Below are positions 20,926 through 28,993 of a stretch of 38,386 nucleotides of DNA, in pieces (positions within the stretch are counted from its first letter, which is position 1; each line of letters starts with the position of its first letter). The position numbers and the translations under genes were made by a program. The DNA is from a virus. The notes under the pieces are model-generated. The model was not told the DNA's origin, ran no database searches, and worked only from the letters and a program-made list of their open reading frames with translations. The stretch is from the IMG/VR virus record IMGVR_UViG_3300031539_000131, positions 1 through 38,386 of that record; one strand, 5' to 3'.

Positions 20926-22947
20926 TTGGTAGACTTGAGTAAACGAGACATTAAGCGTAGTAGCGACAAGGTTTTTAAAGGGTCAAAGGACTCCACGTTC
21001 TATTCTAGTGGATACTTTTTAAGCGGAATCGGTAGCAACTACGGGGTTGGGGGCTTCATCCCGTATGATGAGCAGTACCTTGAACGTGACCGAGCAACCA
21101 TCCCGGCAATCCGCAACACTCTGAAAACGCATGGTTCTGACCTTAAAAGCGCCCTGATACTTGGTTGTGCGCGAGGTTACTTGATACAAGCCTTCAGAGA
21201 GACGGATGTGGAGGCTGTCGGCGTAGACATCAGCGAATGGGCTGTGGAGAACTGCGCCGAGGGTGCAGAGGACCACATCTACTGTGGCGACGTGTGCGAC
21301 CTCTCTAAGTGGCGTGACGGCGAGTTCACGATTGCGGTTGCCTTTGATATTTTTGAACATATAACTGTACCCGACCTATATGGTGCAATTAACGAGGCGT
21401 GCAGGGTGGCTGAGTGGGTGGTGATTAACCTCCCCATTAACCCAGACGATGAGACACCCGATATGAGTGCAGGGCAGGATAAGAGTCATGTAAGCGTCTA
21501 CAGTAAGATGTGGTGGATACAACAGTTCATGGCTGCTGGGCATGAGCCGGCGGACGTACAAGAATGGATGTACCCGACGCCAAGCCCCGGCAGCAGATGG
21601 GATGATAAAAAGGATCACAACGTTACAATCTATTTCCGTAAAGCAGAGAAAAATATAACCATCAAACACATATCGATACCCACCATAAAGGAAGGCGAGA
21701 AAGGCTTCAAAATACTCTGGTGGTCAAACGGATCATGGTGCGGAACTGGATACGGCGTTGGAACTAAACACGTTATCTATCCATTGAACGAACACTATGA
21801 TGTAGCGGCTTTAGCATATTGGGGTCTTGAGGGAGCCGCACTTAACTTCAATGGATTAAAAGTGTTCCCCAAGATGTATGACCAGTTCGGAATAGATGCG
21901 GCGGATTTGATTTGCCGAAACTGGAAACCTGACATCATGATCACATTATTTGATATCTGGATAGGTGACTCGCCACTATTTAATGGAGAGCGAGATTGGT
22001 TTAGCAAGATACATCCCCATTGGTGTCCGTACTTCCCTGTAGATCACTACCCTATACCTATACCTATTCTCAACCAGGCGCAGAAGGCTTATCATTGTAT
22101 AGCGATGAGCAAATTCGGGTTAAAGGAACTACGTAATAATCATATAGATGCTTCCTATATCCCACACGGTGTTGAAACAAAGGTTTTTACACCAATAGAG
22201 GATAACACTATCCCACGTAAATGGTTAATAGACACTGCGGGTATCCCCCTCTTCAGCGGTTCCGAGGTGGAGAAATGGGATCATGATAATTTCATCATCG
22301 GTAAAGTGGCGGCTAATAAAGATACTTCCCGTAAAGGGTTTGATAGGGAGATGGCTGCCTTCAGAATCTTCCTTGATCAGAACCCTGACGCTAAGAAGGA
22401 TGCACGCCTATACTGGCACACTGACCCAAGGTTCCCCGGAGGATACCACCTAGACCACTACGCGCATCTAATGGACATAGATAGGTACATTAAGAAGACT
22501 CACCCGTTCTACCTATATGGTGGAGTATCTGAACCTAATATGGCTAAGATGTACCAGAGTTTCAACCTATTCACTAATGTCTCAAGAGCCGAGGGTTTCG
22601 GGATTCCAATTATAGAGGCCCAGAGTTGCGGTGTGCCCGCCGTAGTAAATAATTCTACTTCGATGCCTGAACTCGTGTCTGGGCATGGGTGGGTGTGTAA
22701 ACCTAAGACTTGGGAGACAACGGCGTTACTTAGCAGCACCTTTATACCCGACGAATACGAAATAGCAAAAGTATATAGTGAAGCCTATAATAACCCTGAT
22801 CAGTTGAAGTCATATGGTGTAGCGTCACGGGACTTCGCCGAACAGTATGATTGGGACAACGTGATAGTTCCTCAATGGTTACAGTTAATAGAGAAACTTA
22901 GGGAAGAGTTAGGTACAAAGACGTTAGATGAAAGGAGGTTGATTTAG
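20926..22947 (+). CDS. Methyltransferase-glycosyltransferase fusion (reverse order)
   Basis: 673 residues from TTG 20926 (no Shine-Dalgarno; TTG 20935 is an alternative). Residues 60-240 are a SAM methyltransferase: motif I ALILGCARGYL (76-86), VGVDIS and AFDIFEHI (139-146). Residues 262-655 are a GT-B enzyme of GT4 type, with WWSNGSWCGTGYGVG, IGKVAANKDTSRKGF and the donor-site EGFGIPIIEAQSCGVPAVV with the E-x7-E pair (E556, E564). The methyltransferase comes first here, whereas the gene at 10924 has the glycosyltransferase first. It starts the seven-gene sugar operon C behind its own promoter. Donor and acceptor unknown. Confidence 0.85.
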   Translation: MVDLSKRDIKRSSDKVFKGSKDSTFYSSGYFLSGIGSNYGVGGFIPYDEQYLERDRATIPAIRNTLKTHGSDLKSALILGCARGYLIQAFRETDVEAVGVDISEWAVENCAEGAEDHIYCGDVCDLSKWRDGEFTIAVAFDIFEHITVPDLYGAINEACRVAEWVVINLPINPDDETPDMSAGQDKSHVSVYSKMWWIQQFMAAGHEPADVQEWMYPTPSPGSRWDDKKDHNVTIYFRKAEKNITIKHISIPTIKEGEKGFKILWWSNGSWCGTGYGVGTKHVIYPLNEHYDVAALAYWGLEGAALNFNGLKVFPKMYDQFGIDAADLICRNWKPDIMITLFDIWIGDSPLFNGERDWFSKIHPHWCPYFPVDHYPIPIPILNQAQKAYHCIAMSKFGLKELRNNHIDASYIPHGVETKVFTPIEDNTIPRKWLIDTAGIPLFSGSEVEKWDHDNFIIGKVAANKDTSRKGFDREMAAFRIFLDQNPDAKKDARLYWHTDPRFPGGYHLDHYAHLMDIDRYIKKTHPFYLYGGVSEPNMAKMYQSFNLFTNVSRAEGFGIPIIEAQSCGVPAVVNNSTSMPELVSGHGWVCKPKTWETTALLSSTFIPDEYEIAKVYSEAYNNPDQLKSYGVASRDFAEQYDWDNVIVPQWLQLIEKLREELGTKTLDERRLI

Positions 22948-23753
22948 TGTCTACCGCAGTTTGTGTACCGATTAAGTATCCAGCAGGCGAGTGGTTGCAC
23001 CTCTTCCTCAGAGAGGTTGAACGATTCAAGGATGTAAGCCGATTCATTTTCAGTTATGGTTATCCAAAAGAAGACCCTGAAGGTGAAGACCCCACTCTTA
23101 TAAAGTTAAAGAGTTGGATTAAAACCACTAAGCATAAGGTTGAAGTCTATGAAGAACCGAAACTAGAGGTCATCTCGGGCACCCCACAACTCGCCGCCAT
23201 CTACCATGATTTCCAGAAACTTGTAGACCCAGAGAAAGAATCCCATGTTCTTCTTATAGACTCCGACTTGGTTAAAATACCTCACGACCTAATCCAGCTA
23301 TTGAAGAAACAGAACAAGGACATCATCGCCCCCTACCCGTGGGTGAAGAACCACGTGCCACCACTTTTTTATGATTCAATGATTTTCAGGGTCAACGGAA
23401 AAAGGTTTCATCCACTACTACCGCCCACATCAAAGGAGACTATGAAAGTCGATAGCGTAGGCACATGTTTCCTCGTTCGATCCAAAATCTTCAAAGAGAT
23501 TCCCTACAGAAACCCCTACACGGCGATGCCATTCTGTAATGACGCTCGCGCCAAAGGTTACGGTGTCTGGGCTGACCCACGTATCAAGGTCTGGCACCTC
23601 GACATTACACGACTCGGAATCTCCCACAGGCCATTGTTCCCCGATGAAACTCCCCTTGTCACTGAGAGTGGAGCCGAGTTCACGCCAAGGGAGGCTGGGG
23701 GGCACTTATATCGGGCGTACGTAGAGGGACGTATTCCACGGGAAGTTCATTAA
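22947..23753 (+). CDS. Anp1-like (GT62-type) glycosyltransferase
   Basis: 268 residues; GTG 22947 overlaps the previous stop (TAGTG) and follows an excellent AAAGGAGG. Features of the Anp1/GT62-like GT-A fold: VLLIDSDLVKIPHDLI with a DxD (about 97-112), then DIIAPYPWVKN with the FYDSMIF strand, VDSVGTCFLVRSKIF and FCNDARAKGYGVWADPR, WHLD. Anp1 enzymes of fungi extend mannan; prokaryotic and viral relatives have unknown sugars. The Asp pair and the WHLD His are the probable metal ligands. Coupled second gene of island C. Confidence 0.75.
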   Translation: MSTAVCVPIKYPAGEWLHLFLREVERFKDVSRFIFSYGYPKEDPEGEDPTLIKLKSWIKTTKHKVEVYEEPKLEVISGTPQLAAIYHDFQKLVDPEKESHVLLIDSDLVKIPHDLIQLLKKQNKDIIAPYPWVKNHVPPLFYDSMIFRVNGKRFHPLLPPTSKETMKVDSVGTCFLVRSKIFKEIPYRNPYTAMPFCNDARAKGYGVWADPRIKVWHLDITRLGISHRPLFPDETPLVTESGAEFTPREAGGHLYRAYVEGRIPREVH

Positions 23754-23754
23754 A

Positions 23755-24666
23755 ATGGTTAGGGTGCTTATAACTGGTGCTTCAGGCTATATAGGGAGTG
23801 CCTTAGTTAAGAGGCTAGAGTCCATAGACTTTGAAGTAACTAAGGTTAATAGGAACTCGGTGAGCGCCGATACTCTGGCTTTAGATGTAGCCACTGAGAG
23901 ATTCCTTGAAAAGATGAAGGAACATAAAAGATTTGACTGTATCTACCACTTTGGTGCACCTAGTTCTATAATAGAGTTTAACAGAGACCCCGTTTATTGT
24001 GTGAGAAACACTTTGAGAGGCTTCCGCAACATCCTAAAGTTGGCTGAACTAGATGATGCGAAGTTGATATACCCCTCCTCTGGGAACGTCTACGGAACTG
24101 CTCCCAAACCCCTTAACGAACTAACTGAACCTGAACCTACAAACCTCTACGCACTCTGTAGACTTCAGTGTGAAGAGATGGCGAAGGACTCCAAAGTAGA
24201 AAGCGTGGGACTTAGAGTATTTACGGGGTATGGTCCAGGAGAAGAGAAGAAGGGCGAACGGGGGAGTGTTATCTATCAGTTCTTGAAGGAGATGATACAG
24301 GGAAATTCGCCGATAATCTGGGGGAATGGAACACAAGCACGGGATTTTATCTATATCGAAGATATTGTTGATGGGATGCTTTCCGCAATAAACAGTTTTG
24401 TTCCCTCCATAGTTAATCTGGGAAGCGGAAAGAGTTTTTCCTTTAATGAAGTAGTTGAAATCATTAATTGTTGCCTCAAAACCGACACCAAACCAATCTA
24501 CGTAGAAGATAAAAAACCTCGTGTCGAAACCACGTTAGCTGATGTTAGTCTCATGAGGAAGACTTTAAACATTAACCCTAGACCCTTAGAGGAGGGTATC
24601 CTTAACTTCATTGATTATTTGAATGGGGAAGATAGGGTTATCTGGCGGCATATAAATGATAACTAA
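23755..24666 (+). CDS. Extended SDR sugar-nucleotide epimerase/dehydratase with YxxxR
   Basis: 303 residues. TGASGYIG (7-14) binds NAD(P). IYHFGAPSS and the LIYPSSGNVYG strand (S108/S109) match extended SDRs such as UDP-glucose 4-epimerase and dTDP-glucose 4,6-dehydratase. The catalytic Tyr is present in NLYALCRLQCEE (Y132), but the usual Lys four residues later is Arg (R136). The second half (GTQARDFIYIEDIVDGMLSA, NLGSGKSFSFNEVV) is the normal sugar-nucleotide domain. The enzyme may be slow, reprogrammed or structural; alignment error is unlikely in this well-conserved spot. GGGAAG lies 9 nt before ATG 23755. Confidence 0.8.
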   Translation: MVRVLITGASGYIGSALVKRLESIDFEVTKVNRNSVSADTLALDVATERFLEKMKEHKRFDCIYHFGAPSSIIEFNRDPVYCVRNTLRGFRNILKLAELDDAKLIYPSSGNVYGTAPKPLNELTEPEPTNLYALCRLQCEEMAKDSKVESVGLRVFTGYGPGEEKKGERGSVIYQFLKEMIQGNSPIIWGNGTQARDFIYIEDIVDGMLSAINSFVPSIVNLGSGKSFSFNEVVEIINCCLKTDTKPIYVEDKKPRVETTLADVSLMRKTLNINPRPLEEGILNFIDYLNGEDRVIWRHINDN

Positions 24667-25195
24667 CATATATGGGGCATTAGTTGAAGGTACGTTATAC
24701 GATGACCGAGAGTTTCTTCTCCCTCTATTTAAAAAGATAATTGGGCGATATGATGATGGGTATAGTAGGATACTAGATGTAGGATGCGGTTCACTCTGTG
24801 AACCATTCATCAAAATATATGGTGAAAGATATGTTGGGTTGGATGTTCCATCATCACTTTATCCTAAGACTGGTTTATGGGTTGAAGGTGACGCCCATGA
24901 CCTATCTCAGTACCCTGATAATAGTTTTGACATAGTGACGATGTTCAGCGTATTGGAGCACCTATATGACCCGTATGTGGGGCTATCTGAGGCTATAAGA
25001 GTAGCTAAGAAAGTTGTTATAATTACCACAGATTATATGCAGACAGATAAAGATAGGGCGGTTGATCATTACTATGCGTGGACACCTAAAACTCTACTCC
25101 ACCTATTAACTTTATTTGGTAAGGCTAAGACATGGACGGAGGGAAGCATTGTTCCCAGCGTGATGGATGTTCTTTGTGGAGTGATAGAGAAATGA
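24656..25195 (+). CDS. Class I SAM methyltransferase
   Basis: 179 residues, overlapping the SDR gene by 11 bp. SAM motif I is ILDVGCGSLCEP (39-50), followed by VGLDVPS at strand 2, WVEGDAHDLSQYPDNSFDIV and a VLEHLYDPYVGL segment typical of small-molecule or sugar methyltransferases of the Methyltransf_11 type. The substrate cannot be told from sequence; its place in island C suggests O-methylation of a sugar or glycan terminus. It overlaps the next gene by ATGA. Confidence 0.8.
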   Translation: MITNIYGALVEGTLYDDREFLLPLFKKIIGRYDDGYSRILDVGCGSLCEPFIKIYGERYVGLDVPSSLYPKTGLWVEGDAHDLSQYPDNSFDIVTMFSVLEHLYDPYVGLSEAIRVAKKVVIITTDYMQTDKDRAVDHYYAWTPKTLLHLLTLFGKAKTWTEGSIVPSVMDVLCGVIEK

Positions 25196-25500
25196 ATATC
25201 TATATAGATATGGATGTAGCTGTTGATCATCAAAGAAAACTGTATCAGGTGCAGTTACACTCGGCTTTGAGGCTAGGCAACGAGGATGTAGAGGAGTTGA
25301 CAACACATTATACACTTGATGGTGCCCCACTTGACTTGCTTGAATACTCTGCGGTGCAGGACTTCAGGAAATTCACTGAGACAATGAATTATATCCGCCA
25401 ACTCATAGTAAATGGCTACTTTCCTGTAGGTAAGGGAACTATGTACCCCGAGATAGTGCTTCCAAGCAAGGCACAGAACACGTTGGGTGAGTGGATGTAG
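25192..25500 (+). CDS. Hypothetical protein inside glycan island C
   Basis: 102 residues from ATG 25192 (ATGA overlap with the methyltransferase stop). A longer frame from 25132 is rejected because its first 20 codons overlap the methyltransferase coding sequence. The sequence begins MNIYIDMDVAVDHQRKLYQV and is otherwise helical with a C-terminal Pro-rich tail (VGKGTMYPEIVLPSKAQ). There is no Cys and no membrane segment. Not recognised; its place between a methyltransferase and an SGNH hydrolase suggests a role in sugar modification, but the sequence gives no hint of catalysis. Confidence 0.65.
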   Translation: MNIYIDMDVAVDHQRKLYQVQLHSALRLGNEDVEELTTHYTLDGAPLDLLEYSAVQDFRKFTETMNYIRQLIVNGYFPVGKGTMYPEIVLPSKAQNTLGEWM

Positions 25501-25506
25501 AGAAAC

Positions 25507-26124
25507 ATGATACACGTCATAGGGGATAGTCACTCACAATCATTTGGAGGTTATCCTGGGTTTACCGTACACTGCATAGGAAGTGCCACAGCCCACAACC
25601 TAATGAAAGATAACAGCGCAACACAATCAAGACAGAAGATCATCACTTTGATGAGTATAATACCAAAAAACGCGGTGACATTATTCGTGTTGGGGGAAAT
25701 TGACTGCCGGATTCACATCTATCAGAAATATATGGAGAACAATGAGGCAACCCCAATCGAGAAACTCATATCTACCACGGTTGAACGATATATAGGGTTC
25801 CTAAAACAATTCAAGGAACACCGAAGAACCACATCAACCATCCCTCCGGCAGGATACCAAGGAAACATATATAGTTACCCGTTCTATGCTTCGCCGAAGA
25901 TTAGAGGCTACATTAATAAAACATACAATGAGTTGCTCCGAGAGGAGTGCAGTAGGGTTAACATTTCGTGTATAGACATCTATGATAAGGTTGTAGGTGA
26001 AGACGGTTTAGCGAAACAAGAGTATTTACGCGACCAAGTACACTTTAACCATAAAGCAATAGCGTTAATAGTTGAAGAGTTAAAGAGACAGAAGTTAATG
26101 GAGGAAGAAAACAATGGGAGATAA
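25507..26124 (+). CDS. SGNH/GDSL-type esterase or acyltransferase
   Basis: 205 residues. Block I GDSH at 6-9 gives the nucleophile S8, block III is GEID (63-66), and block V is DQVH with D176 and H179, all intact. Family members remove or transfer acyl groups, often acetyl, on polysaccharides and sugars. A middle basic stretch (LKQFKEHRRTT) may sit near the substrate. No signal peptide, so action in the host cytoplasm is expected. In this operon it would edit acetylation of the glycan. The start is ATG 25507 with only a weak Shine-Dalgarno. Confidence 0.75.
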   Translation: MIHVIGDSHSQSFGGYPGFTVHCIGSATAHNLMKDNSATQSRQKIITLMSIIPKNAVTLFVLGEIDCRIHIYQKYMENNEATPIEKLISTTVERYIGFLKQFKEHRRTTSTIPPAGYQGNIYSYPFYASPKIRGYINKTYNELLREECSRVNISCIDIYDKVVGEDGLAKQEYLRDQVHFNHKAIALIVEELKRQKLMEEENNGR

Positions 26125-27037
26125 AGTTTTTGTAACGGGGTCTGCGGGCTTTATTGGAAGCCATGTAATAGATGAATTAAAGATTAGAGGATATAAACCT
26201 GTAACTTTTGATATATGGGATAATCCCAAACAAGATGTGAGAAACCCTAAAGCAGTTATGAATGCGATGGATGGTTGTGATTTTGTTATTTCTTTAGCCG
26301 CTTGCCCATATATTCCTTTTGGGTATATCAACCCTCAAGAGTTTTTTGAGACAAATGCAAATGGGGTTCTTCACGTTTTGGAAGCAGCGAAAAAACATGA
26401 AGTTCGTATGGTTCATGTTTCCACCTCAGAGGTATATGGAACGGCACAAGACCCGTTGAAGACAATGAATGAAAACCACAGGATACATCCCCACAGTACA
26501 TATGCGGTAGCCAAGTATGCGGGCGATGGACTCTGCTTCACCTACTATAAGGAACATGATGTGGATGTAACTGTGGTGAGGATGTTCAACAACTTTGGGC
26601 CACGGGAGACTTGGCGCTACGTCATACCCGAAATAATTGACCAGTTACATAAGTCGCCTATACTTCACCTCGGAAACATCTACACTGAACGCGACTTCAC
26701 CTATGTTGAGGATGGGGCGAGAGCATTAGTTGACGTGATGGAGTGCAGCGGATTGGAGGGCGAGGTACTTAACTGTGGAAGCGGCTCAACCCATAGTGTG
26801 CAGAGCATAGCGTTCACACTAGGCGAGATTATGCATCCAACTGAGGAAATATCCATAAAGGTTGATGATTGGAGACTCCGCCCCTACGACGTGGATAGAT
26901 TGTTATGTAATAACAGTAAGATTCGTAGACTTACGGGGTGGTCACCAGAGACAGAGTTCTACGAAGGGTTGGTTAAAACAGTGAATTTTTTCAGGGAGAA
27001 TGGAGAGAAATGGAACTACAGGACGGTGTATAAGTAA
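26114..27037 (+). CDS. Extended SDR NAD-dependent sugar epimerase/dehydratase
   Basis: 307 residues; GGAGGA at 26100-26105 sits 8 nt before ATG 26114. TGSAGFIG (8-15) binds NAD, HVSTSEVYGTA contains the catalytic Ser/Thr region, and TYAVAKYAGDGL provides the complete Tyr-x3-Lys pair (Y130, K134). The RDFTYVEDGARALVD and LNCGSGSTHSVQ motifs mark sugar-nucleotide binding. Nearest types are UDP-glucose 4-epimerase and dTDP-glucose 4,6-dehydratase; the order STSEVYG fits both. It could provide a 4-keto-6-deoxy sugar for the cupin and C-methyltransferase of island B. It ends island C. Confidence 0.85.
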   Translation: MGDKVFVTGSAGFIGSHVIDELKIRGYKPVTFDIWDNPKQDVRNPKAVMNAMDGCDFVISLAACPYIPFGYINPQEFFETNANGVLHVLEAAKKHEVRMVHVSTSEVYGTAQDPLKTMNENHRIHPHSTYAVAKYAGDGLCFTYYKEHDVDVTVVRMFNNFGPRETWRYVIPEIIDQLHKSPILHLGNIYTERDFTYVEDGARALVDVMECSGLEGEVLNCGSGSTHSVQSIAFTLGEIMHPTEEISIKVDDWRLRPYDVDRLLCNNSKIRRLTGWSPETEFYEGLVKTVNFFRENGEKWNYRTVYK

Positions 27038-27708
27038 TGGTAAGATATTGTGGCTCGTATGATGTGACTCTGTTCGGTCAGGTAACCTATGCCCAAGTTG
27101 GGTTTGCTTCACAGGTATTGATGGATGCTTGGGTTCAGGGAACACTCATACCTAAGTGTCAGGACATAGTGAACAACTATGCTGGACACGACTTCTATCA
27201 TAACCATGGAACCATCCGAGTTGATGGCTCAGGTAAGGAGACTCAACTAATCACTGGTTCATCTACGGTTGTACGCAGTAACCAGGCAGTTACAGGGTCA
27301 GGCAACCCCATACCCGTTGAGCTGCTCCCTCTCCCGCTAGTCACCGTAGACGAGGTCTGGGTCGACGGCGTGGCTCAGACGGTTACAGACTTCCAGACAT
27401 ATAAGAGTTACGTCACCTATGAGGGTAACGTATTCTGTGGGGGAAGACAGAACGTGGACATCATTGGTACGTGGGGCTACGGAACCTATCCTCACGACGT
27501 GCAGTACGTGACGGCGCAGATAGCGGCTAACTGCCTCAGCGAGATGGTGAGGCGACGCATGGTGCCCGACATCATAACCCCTGTGCTTGAACGAGGCATG
27601 GCAAGTGATAGGGCAATAGCCATAATGCTCAGGACACCCTTAGTGTTTACGCAAAACGAACGCGAGATTTTGAATAAATATCGGTACTATTCCTTGGAGG
27701 TAGCATAG
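27037..27708 (+). CDS. Head-tail connector (adaptor) protein
   Basis: 223 residues, TAATG overlap with the SDR gene. The layout is that of gp6-like adaptors: a helical N-terminus (AQVGFASQVLMDAWVQGTLI), a beta insertion (PVELLPLPLVTVDEVWVDG and GNVFCGGRQNVDIIGTWGYG), then two C-terminal helices (VTAQIAANCLSEMVRRRMVP) with a tail. It belongs to the ring under the portal. The first gene after the sugar island, which shows that the island interrupts the head-to-tail gene order. Confidence 0.75.
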   Translation: MVRYCGSYDVTLFGQVTYAQVGFASQVLMDAWVQGTLIPKCQDIVNNYAGHDFYHNHGTIRVDGSGKETQLITGSSTVVRSNQAVTGSGNPIPVELLPLPLVTVDEVWVDGVAQTVTDFQTYKSYVTYEGNVFCGGRQNVDIIGTWGYGTYPHDVQYVTAQIAANCLSEMVRRRMVPDIITPVLERGMASDRAIAIMLRTPLVFTQNEREILNKYRYYSLEVA

Positions 27709-27709
27709 G

Positions 27710-28177
27710 GTGACTGTGGCGGGAACCATAATGGGGATACTTCAAACCAACTGGGGTTTAGCGGGTGCCCTCATAGCGGCAAACATCCACTTTGATGAAG
27801 GATGGTATGACATGCGGGCGACTGTTCTCGACCACCAGGTAATCGTGAGTCATGTGACGAGCCCACCCACTAGGTTCTTTGGCCCCAATTATACCGTTGA
27901 TACTTATCTTAATCTCCTTAACTTTGATAGGTATGCGGTTGACTGCTGGGTGCGTGTGCCTCGCGGGGAGAACGGCGCCACGGAGCAACAGCAATGTACC
28001 GATATGAAGAACGAGGTTGTTAGGATACTTAACTTTTACCGAGCGACCTATGCGGCACCGATAGGGCTAGTGTTTCCCCTAGACTATGGTACGCAACTTA
28101 ACGAGGTTGATGCCACTGGTGTTCCACGCATAATGAGGTGGAGGGTGCTCACTCAGGCGAACGCTAAGACGAAGTGA
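27710..28177 (+). CDS. Tail terminator or neck protein (probable)
   Basis: 155 residues from GTG 27710, GGAGG about 10 nt upstream. Alpha/beta protein with a first helix (GTIMGILQTNWGLAGALI), a beta-rich middle (ATVLDHQVIVSHVTSPPTRF, YAVDCWVRVPRG), a helix (QCTDMKNEVVRILNFYR) and a C-terminal strand (RIMRWRVLTQ). Similar layouts are found in tail-completion proteins placed between connector and chaperone genes. The call is by position and fold layout. Confidence 0.55.
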   Translation: MTVAGTIMGILQTNWGLAGALIAANIHFDEGWYDMRATVLDHQVIVSHVTSPPTRFFGPNYTVDTYLNLLNFDRYAVDCWVRVPRGENGATEQQQCTDMKNEVVRILNFYRATYAAPIGLVFPLDYGTQLNEVDATGVPRIMRWRVLTQANAKTK

Positions 28178-28193
28178 TGAGGGATTGGTAAAC

Positions 28194-28277
28194 ATGAATA
28201 TAGTTGAATTTATTGGATGCTTAACAATATTCATATTAGGGTATTTATATATTAAACATAAAAAACATGTGAAGTGA
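28194..28277 (+). CDS. Single-span membrane peptide, 27 residues
   Basis: ATG 28194 follows GAGGG (28179-28183) with about a 10-nt gap. The product MNIVEFIGCLTIFILGYLYI plus HKKHVK is one membrane helix with a basic tail. The DNA is more AT-rich than its neighbours. It may be a small membrane effector or an accessory holin. It lies between connector-type genes, in a place where the operon is otherwise tightly packed. Function unknown. Confidence 0.5.
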   Translation: MNIVEFIGCLTIFILGYLYIKHKKHVK

Positions 28278-28283
28278 TAAAGG

Positions 28284-28541
28284 ATGGAGAAAAAAGAATA
28301 TAGGAAGTATAGTATAGATGAGTTGAAGTTGGCAGACGAGGACTTGCAGATGAAACTCACCATGGGGGTTACCATGGCTGGGACATACCTCGATTTGCTC
28401 AGGTTGAAGAAGTATCTGACAGAATTACCGGACTTTGAAATCATATATAATACGATAAGTTCAGTACATCTACGGATAGTGAAAATTGAGGAGTGGGAGG
28501 AGTTTATTTCTTGGAAAAAACAGAAGAACAACCAAGTGTAG
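28284..28541 (+). CDS. Hypothetical helical protein upstream of the chaperone
   Basis: 85 residues from ATG 28284. Almost wholly helical and charged, with an N-terminal KKEYRKYSIDELKLADEDLQ and a C-terminal helix IVKIEEWEEFISWKKQK. Its 3' end overlaps the start of the chaperone gene by 31 bp. The Shine-Dalgarno is weak. The chaperone's own Shine-Dalgarno lies inside its coding sequence, so the two are probably coupled. No family recognised. Confidence 0.6.
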   Translation: MEKKEYRKYSIDELKLADEDLQMKLTMGVTMAGTYLDLLRLKKYLTELPDFEIIYNTISSVHLRIVKIEEWEEFISWKKQKNNQV

Positions 28542-28993
28542 AAACCAACGAGGATCGGTTAAAGCGACTAGAGGGAGTCGCAGATAAAACCGAGGAGAAG
28601 GAACAGTGGGATAGAGCAGAGGCTCAGAACCTACTAGACGCGGATGATTTAATCAACTACGCGAACATCAAGAAGAAGTTGGTGCTGCCAACGATAGGGG
28701 GGCACGTCATGTACTGCCCACTACGCATAGAGGATCGCAGCGAGGTAATGAAGATTAAGGACAGCGACCCCGACGTACAACTTGATAAACGTAACCGGCA
28801 TGTCGTGTATATGATGCTGAAGCGGGCTGACGATAGGTGGACACAGGATAAGGTCTACGGGTTACCCGCCGCGTGGATAGATGCCATCCTCATCGAGTAT
28901 ACTAAGGAGGAGCAGGACCGTTTTTTGCTTCCGATCTATCAACGAAGGCTCGATGGGTTAGCGTCAATCCGAAGGCGCAGAAAATCATCTTAG
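28511..28993 (+). CDS. Tail assembly chaperone, short form (G-like)
   Basis: 160 residues starting at TTG 28511, eight nt after GGAGGAG (28496-28502); a longer GTG start at 28493 is less likely because it lies inside that motif. It resembles gpG-type tail chaperones: a charged N-terminus (EEQPSVETNEDRLKRLEG), a core with beta strands VLPTIGGHVMYCPLRIED and helices around YTKEEQDRFLLPIYQRRLDG. The reading frame ends at TAG 28991 shortly after a slippery site that leads into the -1 frame. Such proteins guard the tape measure and recruit tail tube subunits. Confidence 0.8.
   Translation: MEKTEEQPSVETNEDRLKRLEGVADKTEEKEQWDRAEAQNLLDADDLINYANIKKKLVLPTIGGHVMYCPLRIEDRSEVMKIKDSDPDVQLDKRNRHVVYMMLKRADDRWTQDKVYGLPAAWIDAILIEYTKEEQDRFLLPIYQRRLDGLASIRRRRKSS

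Noticed and set aside
28079-28531. 150-codon minus-strand ORF across 28.1-28.5 kb
   Set aside because: Antisense to the connector and small helical genes, with Phe/Ser-rich composition typical of a reverse-strand shadow.
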